Shown piece after piece: positions 31,868 to 43,740 of a stretch of DNA of 64,000 nt. Source of the DNA: Dromiciops gliroides (lineage: Eukaryota > Chordata > Mammalia > Microbiotheria > Microbiotheriidae). The notes beneath the pieces are model-generated. The model was not told where the DNA came from. It ran no database searches and saw only the letters and a list, made by a program, of their open reading frames with translations. Location: the NCBI RefSeq assembly GCF_019393635.1, contig NC_057862.1, forward strand, positions 267,296,441 to 267,360,440, in the 5' to 3' direction. The translations under genes and the position numbers were made by a program. The stretch's first letter is position 1; the number at the start of each line of letters is the position of its first letter.

Positions 31868-32076
31868 GTGTATATATATGTGTGTGTATATATCTATATC
31901 TATATCTATATCTATATCTATATCTATATCTATATCTATATCTATATCTATATCTATATCTATATCTATATCTATATCTATATCTATATCTATATCTATA
32001 TCTATATCTATATCTATATCTATATCTATATCTATATCTATATCTATATCTATATCTATATCTATATCTATAGAGA
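31868..32076 (+). repeat. (CTATAT)n hexamer array in the L1 3' UTR
   Basis: About 31 nearly perfect CTATAT units at 31890-32072, preceded by a TATATGTG stretch. Open ORFs through it (Tyr-Leu, Ile-Ser) are artefacts. The minus-strand L1 has a TA/CA microsatellite at the same place. Confidence 0.97.
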
Positions 32077-32238
32077 TATATAGATATAACCTATATCAGA
32101 TTACCTGCTGTCTAGGGGAGGGGGGAGGGAGGGGTGGGAGGGAGAAAAATCTGAAATTGTAAAGCATGTATAAACAAAAGTTGAGAACTATCTTTACATG
32201 TAATGGAAAAAATAAAATACCTCATACAAAAAAAAAGA

Positions 32239-32670
32239 AAGAAATAACAAGCACTATGATTTCAGAAAGCCTGGAAATATATATATGAACTGACATTTAG
32301 TGAAGTTAGCAGAACCAGGAGAATGTTGTGCACAGAGACAGCAATATTGTTCAATGAAGAACTGTGAATAACTTAATTATTCAGAAACAAACCCAAAGAA
32401 CTAATGATGAAGCATACTATCCACCTCCAAAGAACTGATATTGATTGAACACAGGCTGAAGCATGCTATTTTATACTTCATTTCTTTTATTTTTCTTTTA
32501 TTTGAGTTTCTTTATACAAAATGACTAATATGGTAATATTTTATATAATTGAACATGTATAACCTACTTCTAATTGCTTACTACCTCAGGGAGTAGGGAG
32601 GGAAGGAAGGATAGAATTTGGAACTCAAAACTTTAAATTAAAATATTTATTAAAATTAAAATAAAAGGTC
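32239..32670 (+). mobile_element. Old L1 3' end (continuation)
   Basis: Continues the L1 interrupted at 25537: gaaataacaagcac..., gttagcagaaccaggagaa, then a 3' UTR ending in (taaaat)n at about 32660. Confidence 0.8.
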
Positions 32671-32944
32671 AGGAGAACAAGCTACTAGAAGTCTGGGAGC
32701 TGAATTCCACACCAAGATTTGCTGGGATCCAGATGGTGAGGAGCAAAATCCTAAGTGACCTGCTTGACCCAGCAAGCAGGATGTGGACTCATCCATCCAT
32801 CCATCAGTGATGCATTTGGAATTTAGACTTTTAGAGTAAATGTTATGTAGATACTACATTCAGTTTGAGCTCAATTGTCCTAAGGACTGAAGTATAATAG
32901 GTAGGTACTGGAGAGAAATGTTTATAACTTCTGCTCTTCCTATC
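32671..32944. other. No gene seen
   Basis: Unassigned sequence with a short (atcc)n run at about 32790. No ORF with a domain. Confidence 0.4.
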
Positions 32945-33098
32945 AAAAAAAGAAATGCTGGCTGTAGCAATATGCCAAGAAACAGAAATCAAGTGAATAA
33001 TGATAAGATAATTATAAGCAAAAAAATTATTGCCTTTTGGTAATGATATAATTTACTTAGAAAACCCCAAAAAGTCAGTCAAAATTAATTGAAACACT

Positions 33099-33245
33099 GG
33101 GGCAGCTAGGTGGTGCAGTGGATAGAGCACCAGCCCTGGATTCAGGAGGACCTGAATTCAAATCCAGCCTCCGACCCTTGACACTTACTAGCTGTGTGAC
33201 CCTGGGCAAGTCACTTAACCCCAATTGCCTCACCAAAAAAAAAAT
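33099..33245 (+). mobile_element. WSINE1-like SINE
   Basis: Sense SINE flanked by attaattgaaaca duplications. Confidence 0.93.
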
Positions 33246-33480
33246 AATTAATTGAAACAACTAATAAATTCAGCAAATTTTCAGGATACAAACTACTTCC
33301 ATCTAAATCATTAGCATTCCTGGATGTTACCAATAAACTCCAGCAGGAATAGATAGAAAGAAAAACATCCATACAAAATAAATACCAAAGCTATAAAATA
33401 TTTGGGAGTATATCTACAAAGACGCATGCTAATATATCAATACATATATATGCATACATGAATCCTATTATAAAACACTT

Positions 33481-33623
33481 TTTTTTTGGCAAGGCAATGA
33501 GGGTTAAGTGACTTGCCCATGGTCACACAGCTGGTAAGTGTCAAGTGTCTGAGGCTGGATTTGAACTCAGGTCCTCCTGAATCCAGGGTCGGTGCTTTAT
33601 TCACTTCGCCACCTAGCTGCCCC
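33481..33623 (-). mobile_element. WSINE1-like SINE
   Basis: Antisense SINE flanked by an imperfect tataaaacacttttt duplication. Confidence 0.93.
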
Positions 33624-33676
33624 TATAAAACACTTTTTGCAAAAAATTAAGGGGAGACCTAAATAAATGGAGAATA

Positions 33677-34095
33677 GGCTACTAGGCGGCACAGTGGTTA
33701 GGGTACTGTGCTTAGAGTCAGGAAGATTCATCTTTCTGAGTTCAATTTCAGCTTCAGACCCTTGCTAGCTATGTGACCCTATGCAAGTCACTTAACCCTG
33801 ATTGTTTCAGTTTCCTCATCTATAAAATGAGATAAAGAGGGGCAGCTAGGTGGTGCAGTGGATAGAGCACCAGCCCTGGAATCAGGAGTACCTGAGTTCA
33901 AATCCAGCCTCAGACACTTAACACTTACTAGCTGTGTGACCCCTGGCAAGTCACAACCCCAATTGCCTCACTAAAAAAAAAAAAATGAGATAAAGAAAGA
34001 AATGGAAAACTACTCCAGTATCTTTGCCAAGAAAACCCTCCAATGGGGTCATGAAGAATTGGACATGACTTAAAATGATTGAACAATAACAAAAC
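33677..34095 (+). mobile_element. MAR1-like SINE with RTE/BovB-type tail, split by a SINE
   Basis: A CORE-SINE body (gctagctatgtgaccct, then gtttcctcatctataaaatgag) continues after an inner SINE as gaaatggaaaactactccagtatctttgcc...ggacatgactt...gaacaataac. That tail resembles the 3' end of RTE/BovB elements, as in marsupial MAR1. Confidence 0.82.
33839..33984 (+). mobile_element. WSINE1-like SINE nested in MAR1-like element
   Basis: Sense SINE flanked by aatgagataaag duplications taken from the MAR1-like element. Confidence 0.94.
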
Positions 34096-34159
34096 AAATG
34101 GAGAAAAATTAATTAGTTATGGAAAGATCAAGCTACTACAATAAAAATTATACTACTGG

Positions 34160-34308
34160 GGGGCAGCTAGATGGCGCAGTGGATAGAGCACCGGCCCTGG
34201 AGTCAGGAGTACCTGAGTTCAAATCCAGCCTCAGACACTTAATACTTAACTAGCTGTGTGACCCTGGGCAAGTCACTTAACCCCAATTGCCTCACCAAAA
34301 AAAAAAAA
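34160..34308 (+). mobile_element. WSINE1-like SINE
   Basis: Sense SINE flanked by aaattatactactggg duplications. Confidence 0.94.
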
Positions 34309-34317
34309 TTATACTAC

Positions 34318-34446
34318 TGGGCAGTTAGGTGGCACAGTGGATAAAGCACTGGCCCTAGATTCAGGAAGACCTGAGTTCAAATCTGGCCTCAGACACTTGA
34401 CATTTACTAGCTGTGTGACCCTGGGCCAGTCACTTAATCTTCATTG

Positions 34447-34448
<2 letters not shown>
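34318..34448 (+). mobile_element. WSINE1-like SINE ending in a GA microsatellite
   Basis: Sense SINE immediately 3' of the previous one. Where the A tail should be it runs into (GA)n. Confidence 0.92.

Positions 34449-34507
<59 letters not shown>
34449..34507 (+). repeat. (GA)n microsatellite
   Basis: Roughly 26 GA units following the SINE 3' end. Confidence 0.97.
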
Positions 34508-34508
<1 letters not shown>

Positions 34509-34708
34509 TTGGACTTGAAAATACAGAAAAAAAGGACAATCTACATGATGAGAAGGGGGAAAAGCAACAATGTTAAAAGAAAACATGATCTCTATACAAA
34601 GAAAACATTGATCTCAAAAACAGGGTTTGTAGAGACAACTTAGGGATCATAAGTCTCCAAGAAGAACCCAGCAAATAACAAAAAAAACTTTAATTAAAAA
34701 ACAAAGAA

Positions 34709-34900
34709 GGGGCAGCTAGGTGGCGGAAGAAGAGGAAGAAGAAGGAGGAGGAGGAGGAGGAAAAGAAGAAGGAGGAGAAGGAGGAGAAGGAGGAGGAGGA
34801 GGAGGAGGAGGAGGAGGAGGAGGAGGAGGAGGAGAAGAAGAAGAAGAAGAAGAAGAAGAAGAAGAAGAAGAAGAAGAAGAAGAAGAAGAAGAAGAAGAAA
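34709..34900 (+). repeat. SINE head running into (GGA)n/(GAA)n microsatellite
   Basis: The first 16 bp of a SINE (ggggcagctaggtggc) lead straight into about 175 bp of GAA/GGA triplets. The poly-Glu/Gly and poly-Ser/Pro ORFs over it are artefacts of the triplet repeat. Confidence 0.95.
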
Positions 34901-35460
34901 GAAGCAGCAGCAGCAAAAGGATCTATTCTACTAAAATTTTATTTTTATAGCAGTTCTTTTCATAGTAGCCCCAGATGGGAAACTAAGGGAGGGGTATCCT
35001 CTGGAAGAATGGTTAAACAAATTATGGTATATGCATGCAATGGAGCATTAGTGTGCCATAAAAATGATTGAAATGGACAGTTTCTGAGGAATCAGGAAAG
35101 AACTTTATGAACTGAAGGAGAGTGAAGTGAGCAGAACCGGGAGAACAATCTGTACAATCACAACACAATAGAGAAAACTTAGAAAAAAACTTAGAACTTT
35201 GATCAATTCATGACTCCAGGTGGCTGATGATGATCACTACCTAATGCCAGAGAGGTAATGAACTTAAAATGCAGACAGAAATATATTTTTGAGCATGGTC
35301 ATTGTAGGAATTGGTTTTGTTGAACTATGTGTGCTTATTATGAGGACTTTATTAATTTTTTTTCATTTATAGTCAGTGTATGTAGGGGGAGGGGAGGAAC
35401 AGATGATAAATTCATGTAATACAAATAAATTTATTTTCAAATATAAAATTGTAGATTTGT

Positions 35461-36235
35461 ATATGAAAAGAATCAGAAAAGTTTGCATTTCAAAATGTAA
35501 TATGAATATTACAAAAAGATTCCTTTTTCATTTTTAGTAGTCATTTATTTACTTAGAATTTTATTTCCCACTGTCAAATATTAAAATATAGCTTTTGTAT
35601 CTGCCTGCCTCCTACAAACAGAGAAATAATGTTTAATGTCTCCTACAAATTAATAAACAGATCAGAGAAATTACCTCTTATATCTCCTACAATGAACCAA
35701 ATCAGAGAAATAATGTTTAATTTCTCCTACAAAAACAAATCAGAGACAGACAGAAAAAACATAAATATCAATTTAACATTTTATTGTCCCAAGAAGAAAG
35801 TTAACAAAACATGATCATGTGGAGACTTCCCTCCTAAGAGAGAAGCTCAGAGGACTCCCCATTTCTGAGGGTATATAAGGTTCACTGATTACAGGGCGTT
35901 GTCAGTTCCAACACAGAAATCAACCCAGAAGCAAAAAGTACTTTAACAATTTCAGTTATTACAAGTATGGAGGAAATACAGAAGCAGCACCCAAAAAAGG
36001 GTTTGGCAAGGATGAGGATGCCCAGATGTTACCATAAGATAGGGACTTACTATCCTGAGGGAAAAGAAGTCACTAGGTAAAGTCTTTTGTCTGCTAGCTA
36101 TCTGGGTTCAGGTTTGGAGTTCAGTTGAAGGACATTTTGCTCCTATTAATTCTATTAATCCAGGGTTTTATAAAACTCCCCTTGGATAATAAGGTACCTC
36201 CATCAAATCCAGGTGATCCATATATTCATATTAAC
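35461..36235. other. No gene seen; possible LTR-like segment with short tandem repeats
   Basis: Three diverged copies of an aatcagagaaataatgtttaa / tctcctacaaa unit lie at about 35610-35745. The following part holds gggtatataagg and is GC-richer than its surroundings, which could be an old LTR. I cannot fix its ends or family. Confidence 0.35.
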
Positions 36236-36285
36236 AACACCAATTACATGTAAAAACCATTTTTTTGTTTTATAATATTCATACT
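36236..36285 (-). mobile_element. Old L1 3' end (antisense), left part of split element
   Basis: Contains caattacatgtaaaaacc, the complement of an L1 3' terminus. The element appears to continue at 42883 beyond the inserted L1. Confidence 0.6.
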
Positions 36286-36433
36286 ATTTAAAAAAAAATT
36301 ATTTATTTATTTCCATTACATATAAAGATAGTTCCCAATCCCTGCCTATACAAGCCTTCCAATTTCAGATTCCTCTCCCTCCCCTCCCTCCCTCCCTCCC
36401 CCCTCCCCTAGACAGCAGGCAATCTGATAAAGG

Positions 36434-36435
<2 letters not shown>

Positions 36436-36488
<53 letters not shown>

Positions 36489-36550
36489 TATATATATACA
36501 CATACACACATATATATATATATATACATATATATACATATATATATAGA
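36436..36550 (-). repeat. TA/CA microsatellite in the L1 3' UTR
   Basis: (TA)n with CACACA interruptions at the same 3' UTR position as the hexamer array of the plus-strand L1. Confidence 0.95.
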
Positions 36551-36870
36551 CATAATAACATTAATCCCATTTCTGCACCAGTCATGCCATAAGAGAAAAA
36601 CCAGAGCAATGATGAAAAACCTCAAAATAGAAAAAATAACAGCACCAAAAACAAAAGAAATAGTATGGTCCACTTAGCATCCATACACCACAGTTGTTTT
36701 TTTTTTTCTCTTGAATTTGGAGATCCTCCCCCCAAAACAAAAGAAACAGTATGGCCCATTCAGCATCCATACTCCACAGTTCTTTTTTTTTTTGTTCTTG
36801 GATTTGGAGATCCTCCCCTATCATGAGTTCCCCGGAACTCTTCTGCACCACTGCATTGGTGAGAAGAATA

Positions 36871-39800
36871 TCACAGTAGATCAACACTCAATGTTGATGA
36901 TACTGTGCACAATGTTCTTCTAGTTCTGCTCATCTCACTCATCATCAGCCCACACAAGACCCTCCAGGCCTCTCTGAACTCCTCCCACCCATCGCCTCCC
37001 ACAGCACAACAGTACTCCATTGCATTCATATACCACAACCCGTCCAGCCATTTCACAATTGATGGGCATCCCCTCAACTTCCACATAAACTTGCCTCCAC
37101 ATAAAGAGCAGCTATAAATATTTTTGTATATGTGGGTCCCCCTCCCCGCTCCATGACATCTTTGGGAAAAAGACCCAAAAGTGGTACCGCTGGGCCAAAG
37201 AGCATGGACAGCTTTATTGCCCTTTGGGCACAATTCCAAATTGCTCTCCAGAATGGCTGGATCAGTTCACAACTCCACCAGCAATGCATTAGTGTTCCAA
37301 TTTTCCCACAGCTTCTCCAACATTTATTATTTTCCTTTTTTGTCATTTTAGCCAATCTGATAGGTGTCAGGTGGTACCTCAGAGTTGTTTTAATTTGCAT
37401 CTCTCTAATCATTAGAGATTTAGAGCATTTTTTCATATGGGAATAGATAGCTTTGGTTTCTTCATCAGAAAACTGCCTCTTCATCTCCTTTGACCATTTC
37501 TCAATTGACTTACATTCTTATAAATTTGATTTAGTTCCCTATATATTTTAGAGATGAGGCCTTTATCAGAAGTACTGGCCACAAAAATTGTTTGCCAGCT
37601 TTCTGCCTCCCTTCTAATTTTGGATGCATTGCTTCTGTTTGTACAAAAATTTTTTAATTTAATGTAATCAAAATCATCCATTTTGCATTTTATAATATAC
37701 TCTATCTCTTGTTTGGTCATAAACTGTTTTCCTTTCCAAAGATCTGATAGGTACACTATTCCTTTCTCTCCTAATTTACCTATGGTATCACCTCTTATGT
37801 CTAAATCGTGTATCCATTTTGACCTTATTTTAGTATAAGGTGTAAGATGTTGGTCTATGCCTAATTTCTGCCATACTATCTTCTAGTTTTCCCAGCAGTT
37901 TTTGTCAAATACTGAGTTCCTATCCCAGAAGCTGGAGTCTTTGGGTTTATCAAACACTACATTACTAGTGTCATTTACTACTGCATTTCCTGTGCCTAGC
38001 CCATTCCATTGATCTACCACTCTATTTTTTAGCCAGTACCAGATAGTTTTGATGACTGCCGCTTTATAGTAAAGCTCCATGTTTGGTACCGCTAACCCAC
38101 CTTCCTGTGAATTTTTTTTCATTATTTCCCTGGATATTCTTGAGTTTTTGTTTTTCCAGATGAATTTTGTCATTATTTTTTCTAGCTGTATAAAATAATT
38201 TTTAGGTAGTCTGATTGGTATGGCACTGAATAAGTAAATTAATTTAGGCAGTATTGTCATTTTTACTATATTAGCTCTGCCTATCCATGAGCAATTGATA
38301 TCTTTCCAATTATTTAGATCTGATTTGATTTGTGTGAAGAGTGGTAGTTGTGTTCATAGAGTTCCTGGGTTTGTCTTGGCAAGTAGACTCCCAAGTATTT
38401 TATGTTATCTACTGTTACTTTAAATGGAATTTTTCTTTCTATCTCTTGTTGCTGGACTTTGTTGGTCATGTATAGAAATGCTGATGATTTATGTGGATTT
38501 ATTTGATATCCTGCTACTTTGCTAAAGTTGTTCATTGTTTCAAGTAATTTTTGAGTTGATTCTCTAGGATTCTTTAAGTATACCATCATATCATCTGCAA
38601 AGAGTGATAGTTTTGTTTCCTCCTTGCCTATTCTAATTCCTTTAATTCCTTTCTCTTCTCTGATTGCTAAAGCTAACATTTCTAGGACAATATTAAATAA
38701 TAGGGGTGATAATGGACATCCCTGTTTCACCCCTGATCTTACTGGGAAGGCCTCTAATTTATCTCCATTGCATATAATACTTGCTGATGGTTTTAGGTAG
38801 ATACTGTTTATTATTTTAAGGAAAGCTCCACCTATTCCTAGACTCTCTAGTGTTTTTATTAGGAATGGGTGCTGAATTTTGTCAAAAGCTTTCTCTGCAT
38901 CTATTGAGATAATCATATGATTTTAGTTGGTTTTCTTATTGATGTGGTTGATTATGTTAATAGTTTTCCTAATGTTGAAACAACCCTGCATTCCTGGTAT
39001 AAATCCCATCTGGTCATAGTGTATTATCCTGGTGATCACTTGCTGTAATCTCCTTGCTAATATCTTATTTAAGATTTTAGCATCAATATTCATTAGGGAA
39101 ATTGGTCTATAATTTTCTTTCTCTGTTTTTGCTTTGCCTGGTTTTGGTATCACCACCATATTTGTGTCATAAAACGATTTTGGTAGAACTCCTTCTTCAC
39201 TTATTTTTCCAAATAATTTGTATAATATTGGAATTGTTCTTTCAATGTTTGGTAAAATAAATCCGTAAACCCATCTGGCCCTGGGGATTTTTTCTTAGGG
39301 AGTTCATTAATGGCTTGTTCAATTTCTTTTTCTAATATGGGTTTATTTAAGGATTTTATTTCCTCTTCAGTTAACCTGGGCAGTTTGTATTTTTGTAAAT
39401 ATTCATCCATTTCATTTAGATTGTCAAATTTATTGGCATACAGTTGGGCAAAATATTTCCTAATTATTGCTTTAATTTCCACTTCATTGGTGGTAACATC
39501 ACCCTTTTCATTTTTGATACTGGTAATTTGGTTTTCTTCTTTCTTTTTTTAAATCAAATTAACCAATATTTTATCTATTTTATTGGTTTTTTCATAAACC
39601 AGCTCTTAGTTTTATTGATTAATTCTATAGTTTATCTTGCTTTCACTCTTATTAATTTCTCCTTTAATTTTCAGGATCTCTAGTTTAGTATCTAATTGGG
39701 GATTTCTAATTTGTTCTTTTTCTAGCTTTTTAAGTTGCATGCCCAATTCATTAATCTCCTCTTTCTCTTTTTTGTTCATGTAAGCATTTAGAGCTATAAA

Positions 39801-40676
39801 TTTTCCCCTAAGCACTGCTTTGGCTGCATCCCATAGATTTGGTATGTTGTCTCATTATTGTCATTCTCTTGGTATAGTTATTGATTGTTTCTATGACTTG
39901 TTGTTTGGCCCATTCATTCTTTAGAATGAAATTATTTAGTTTCCAGTTGATTTTCATTCTACTTTTCCCTGGCTCTTTCTTACATGTCATTTTTATTGCA
40001 TCATGATCTGAAAAGGATGCATTTACTATTTCTGCCTTTCTACATTTGACTATGATGTTTTTGTGCCCTAATACATGGTCAATTTTTTAAAATGTGCCAT
40101 GTACTGCTGAGAAAAAGGTATATTCCTTTCTATCCCCATTCAATTTTCTCCAGACATCTATCATGTCTAACTTTTCTAGTAATCTATTCACCTCTTTCAC
40201 TTCTTTCTTATTTATTTTTTGGCTAGATTTATCTAATTCTGACAGGGGGAGATTCAGATCCCCCACTAGTCTAATTCCTCTTGTAACTCATTTAGCTTCT
40301 CCTCTAAGAACTTGGATGCTATACCACTTGGCGCATACATATTTAATATTGATATTACTTCTTTATCTATAGTACCTTTAAGCAAGATGTAATTTCCTTC
40401 CTTATCTCTTTTAATGAGATCTATTTTTGTCTGAGCTTTGTCTGAGATAAGGATTGCTACCCCTGCTTTTCTGACTTTAGCAGAAGCATAATATATTCTG
40501 CTCCAGCCTTTTACCTTTACTCTGTGTGTATCTCTCTGCTTCAAATGTGTTTCTTGTAAACAGCACATTGTAGGATTCTGGTTTTTAATCCACTCTGCAA
40601 TTCGCTTCGGTTTTATAGCAGAGTTCATCCCATTCACATTCACAGTTATTATTACTGACTGTCTATTCCCCTCCAT
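36871..40676 (-). pseudogene. L1 ORF2, broken (minus strand)
   Basis: The start MEGNRQSVIITVNVNG at 40676 is in a good frame; the endonuclease part runs to a stop at 40266 caused by a small deletion against the plus-strand copy. RT pieces follow in several frames: [11 protein letters not shown] (39201-39482), the segment at 38923-39159, and [14 protein letters not shown] with FADD (38314-38916). C-terminal pieces (37883-38260, 37481-37756, 37074-37484) carry the zinc-knuckle region. There are several frameshifts and stops, so it is not functional. Confidence 0.92.
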
Positions 40677-41227
40677 TTTATTTAGCCTTTTTGTACTTTC
40701 CCCCCTTCTTTCACCCTATTCCTCCTCACTGATATTTTACTTCTTATCCCTGCCTCCCCCAATCTGCCCTCCCTTTTTATCACCCCCCTCTCTTTTCTTT
40801 ACCCTTTTCTCCCTTGCTTTTGTCCTCCCTTCTATCAGTCCTCCCCTTTCCCTTCCCCTCTCCCCCTTTTTGCTTCCCTAAAGAATGTGCTAAGTTTCTT
40901 TATCCCAATGAACATATATGTTATTCCCTCTTTGAATCAAATCTAATGAGATTAGGGTTGAAACAATGTCCCCCCCTCCTTTCTTTCCCCCTATCATAAT
41001 AGTTTTTTTTTTCACCTCTTCATATGATATAAATTCATCCCATTCCACCTCCCCTTTCCTCTCCTCCCCATAGACTCCCTTTTTAACCCCTTAATTCTTT
41101 TTTGTATCATCACATCAAAGACAATTTATATTTATGCCCTCTGTGTAAACTCCTTCTCTCTGCCCAAATATATTTACAGTTCTTAAGAGTTATGAGTATT
41201 ATCTTCCTGTGTAGAGATATAAGCAGT

Positions 41228-42341
41228 TTAACCTAATTGAGTTACCTTTTTTTTCCCCCCTCTGTTTACCTTTTTAAACTTCTCTTGAGTCTTGTATGTT
41301 GAGATTGAATTTTCTATTCAGTTCTGGTCTTTTCACCAGGAAAGATTGAAAGTCCCCAATGTCATTAAATTTTCATCTTTTCCCCTGAAAGAAAATGAAC
41401 ATTTTTGCTGGGTAATAGATTCTTGGCTGCAATCCAAGCTCCTTTGCCTTCTGGAATATCATATTCCAAGCCTTGTGGTCCTTTAATGTTGAAGCTGCCA
41501 GGTCCTGAGCAATCCTGACTGTGGCTCCATGATATTTAAATTACTTCTTTCTGACTGCTTGGAGTATTTTCTCCTTCACCTGATAATTCTGGAATTTGGC
41601 TACAATATTCCTTGGAGTTTTCCTTTTGGGGTCTCTTTCAGGAGGTGATCAGTGGATTCTTTCAATGATGATTTTTATCCTCTGATTCTATGATATCAGG
41701 GCAGTTCTCCTTAATAATTTCCTGGAATATGGTGTCTAGATTCTTTTTCTGGTCATGGCTTTCAGGCAGACCAATGATTCTCAAATTGTCTCTCCTGGAT
41801 CTGTTTTCCAGATCAGTTGTCTTTCCAATGAGGTATTTCACATTTTCTTCTATTTTTTCATTCTTTTGATTCTGCTTGACTGATTCCTGGTGTCTCATCG
41901 ATTCCTTATCTTCCAACTGACCAATTTTAATTTTTAAGGCATTGTTTTCTTCAGTGAGATTATGCACCTTTTTTTCCATTTTGGCCAAGTGAATTTTTTA
42001 AGGCATTGTTTTTTTCAGTGAAATTATGCTCTTTTTTTTTCCATTTGGCCAGTCAGTTTTTGTGCTTCCTTTTCCAAGCTGCTGATTCTTTTTTCATAGT
42101 TTTCTTGTTTTGCTTTCATTTCTCTCCCCATTTTTTCTTCTACCTCTCTCAATTGATTTTTAAAATCCTTTTTGAGCTCTTCCAGGAAGGCTTTTTGTTC
42201 TTGAGACCAATTCACCTTCCCTCGTGAGGCTTCACATGTAGGCAATTTGAGGGTATTGTCCTCATCTGAGTTTGCATTGGCTTCTTCCCTATTGATACAG
42301 AAGCTCTCAATGGAGAGGGCTCTTTTTTGCTTCTTACTCAT
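41228..42341 (-). pseudogene. L1 ORF1, broken (minus strand)
   Basis: Starts MSKKQKRALSIES at 42341. The coiled-coil part is open for about 105 residues and then stops (42024). It continues in another frame (41662-41988, with RRDNLRIIGLPES), and the C-terminal part is shifted again. Length and order match the intact ORF1 at 26120. Confidence 0.92.
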
Positions 42342-43740
42342 TATTGCAGCTTATTTATTTTTTAAGTTGAGGTCTGCTCTGGGGGCACCAGGGTCCCTGT
42401 TTTGGGCTTCTTGTGCAGGGGTATAGGTGCTGTGTGACCGGGTTTTTACTCTGAGGCCTTTATGGTGTGTGGAGATCCCCCGCCCTGCACTTCCTGTCTG
42501 ATTGTGCTCTGCCAGCCAGGCGCCTGATCCCGGTGCTTGATCCCGCCTGACCCATTCGCGGCCCTCTTGGCCGGTGCAGGTAGGTTTTTCCACTGTCCTT
42601 CTTGGCCACCAGATTTTTGAGCCAGGTTCCAGGGGCCTCAGTTGTTCGGCTGTGGCCCGCAGCTCCTGCTGACTTGCCCCGACCCCCTTGACACTGGTCT
42701 GCTGCCCTGCGCTGGGCCTCCCTTTTGCCTGAGTTAGACCGACCTTCTAAATTATCTCTGGTTGGAAGACTGTGTCTCTCTGTCTCTTTGCAGGTTCTGT
42801 AGTTTCAGAATCTGTCCAGAGGCTTGATTTAATGTTCTTTTTTGAGGGAACAGAAGGAGAGTTCAGGCAGTTTGCTGCTTCCCATTTTTAACATTTTAAA
42901 ACTTTGTGTTCCAAACTCTCTTCCTTTCTCCCTTGTCTCTCCCTCCCCTTTAAGAAAGCAAGCAATTCAATATAAGTTAAACATGTATAGTCATGCAAAA
43001 CATCTCCATATTAATCAGGTTTTGAAAGAAGACAGAAAAAAAACCCAAGAAAAATAAAGTAAATATAGTATGCTTCAATCTGTATTCAGACACCATCAGT
43101 TCTTTCTCTGGGGATGGATAGCATTTTTCATCAAAAGTCCTTCAGAGTTGTCTTGGATTATTGTATTGCTGAGAATAGCCAAGTCATTCATAACATCAGT
43201 TATAAAATAATAATATTTTATAATATTGCTGTTACTTCATATGCAGTACATCTTACTTTATATCTGCTCATGCAAGTCTTTCTAGGTTTTTCTGAGAGCA
43301 TCCTGCTCATCATTTCTTATAGTACAATAGTGTTCCATCATGATTACATCCCACAATTTGTTCAACCATTCCCTGATTGATGGCCATCTCCTCAATTTCC
43401 AATTCTTTGCCACCAGAAAACAGCAGCTAAAAAATTTTTGTATCTATAAGTCCTTTAACTTTTTTTTTTAAATCTCTTTTTGGATACTAACCTAGTAGTG
43501 GTATTGCTAGGTTAAAGCGTATGCATAGTTTTATAGCTCTTTGGCCATAGTTCCAAATTGCTCTATAGAATGCACCAACAATGCATTAATATCTCATTTT
43601 CCCCATACCCCTTACATTTGTCCTTTTCCTCTGCTATCCCATTATGCAATCCAATAGGTATGAGTTAGTTCTCCAGAATTGTTTTGACTTGCATCTTTCT
43701 AATCAATAGTGAGTCAGAGCATTTTTTTTCATATGGCAGT

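Larger units (their letters stand above)
25538..32238 (+). mobile_element. Full-length L1 retrotransposon
   Basis: 6,701 bp from GGGGGCGGAGCCAAGATGG to an A-rich tail, flanked by a perfect 14-bp duplication (aagaaataacaagc, 25524-25537 and 32239-32252). It has a 5' UTR (25538-26119), open ORF1, an A/G-rich inter-ORF region, ORF2 with frameshifts and stops, and a 3' UTR with a long hexamer array. It inserted into an older L1 of the same orientation. Confidence 0.97.
32945..35460 (+). mobile_element. Old L1 remnants with many insertions
   Basis: Degraded L1 ORF2 (33000-33430, e.g. cattcctggatgttaccaataaactccag), an ORF1-like piece (34520-34680, gtagagacaacttagggatcat) and ORF2 C-terminus plus 3' UTR (34930-35460, gtgagcagaaccgggagaac). 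They are separated by SINEs, a MAR1-like element and microsatellites. Confidence 0.7.
36286..42882 (-). mobile_element. Nearly full-length L1 (minus strand)
   Basis: Same family as the L1 at 25538 but in the opposite orientation, with 3' end at about 36286 and 5' end at about 42882. About 30 bp of the 5' terminus (the CCAAGATGG part) is absent. ORF1 and ORF2 are both broken. It lies inside an older antisense L1. No clear target duplication was seen. Confidence 0.93.

Noticed and set aside
31729-32162. Tyr-Leu, Ile-Ser and Ile-Tyr repeat ORFs
   Set aside because: All three frames of the CTATAT hexamer array in the L1 3' UTR.
34716-34950. Poly-Glu/Gly and poly-Ser/Pro ORFs
   Set aside because: Produced by the (GGA)n/(GAA)n triplet tract in different frames.
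35612-35745. CRISPR-like spaced repeats
   Set aside because: Three diverged units with no regular spacers, in a mammalian repeat context.
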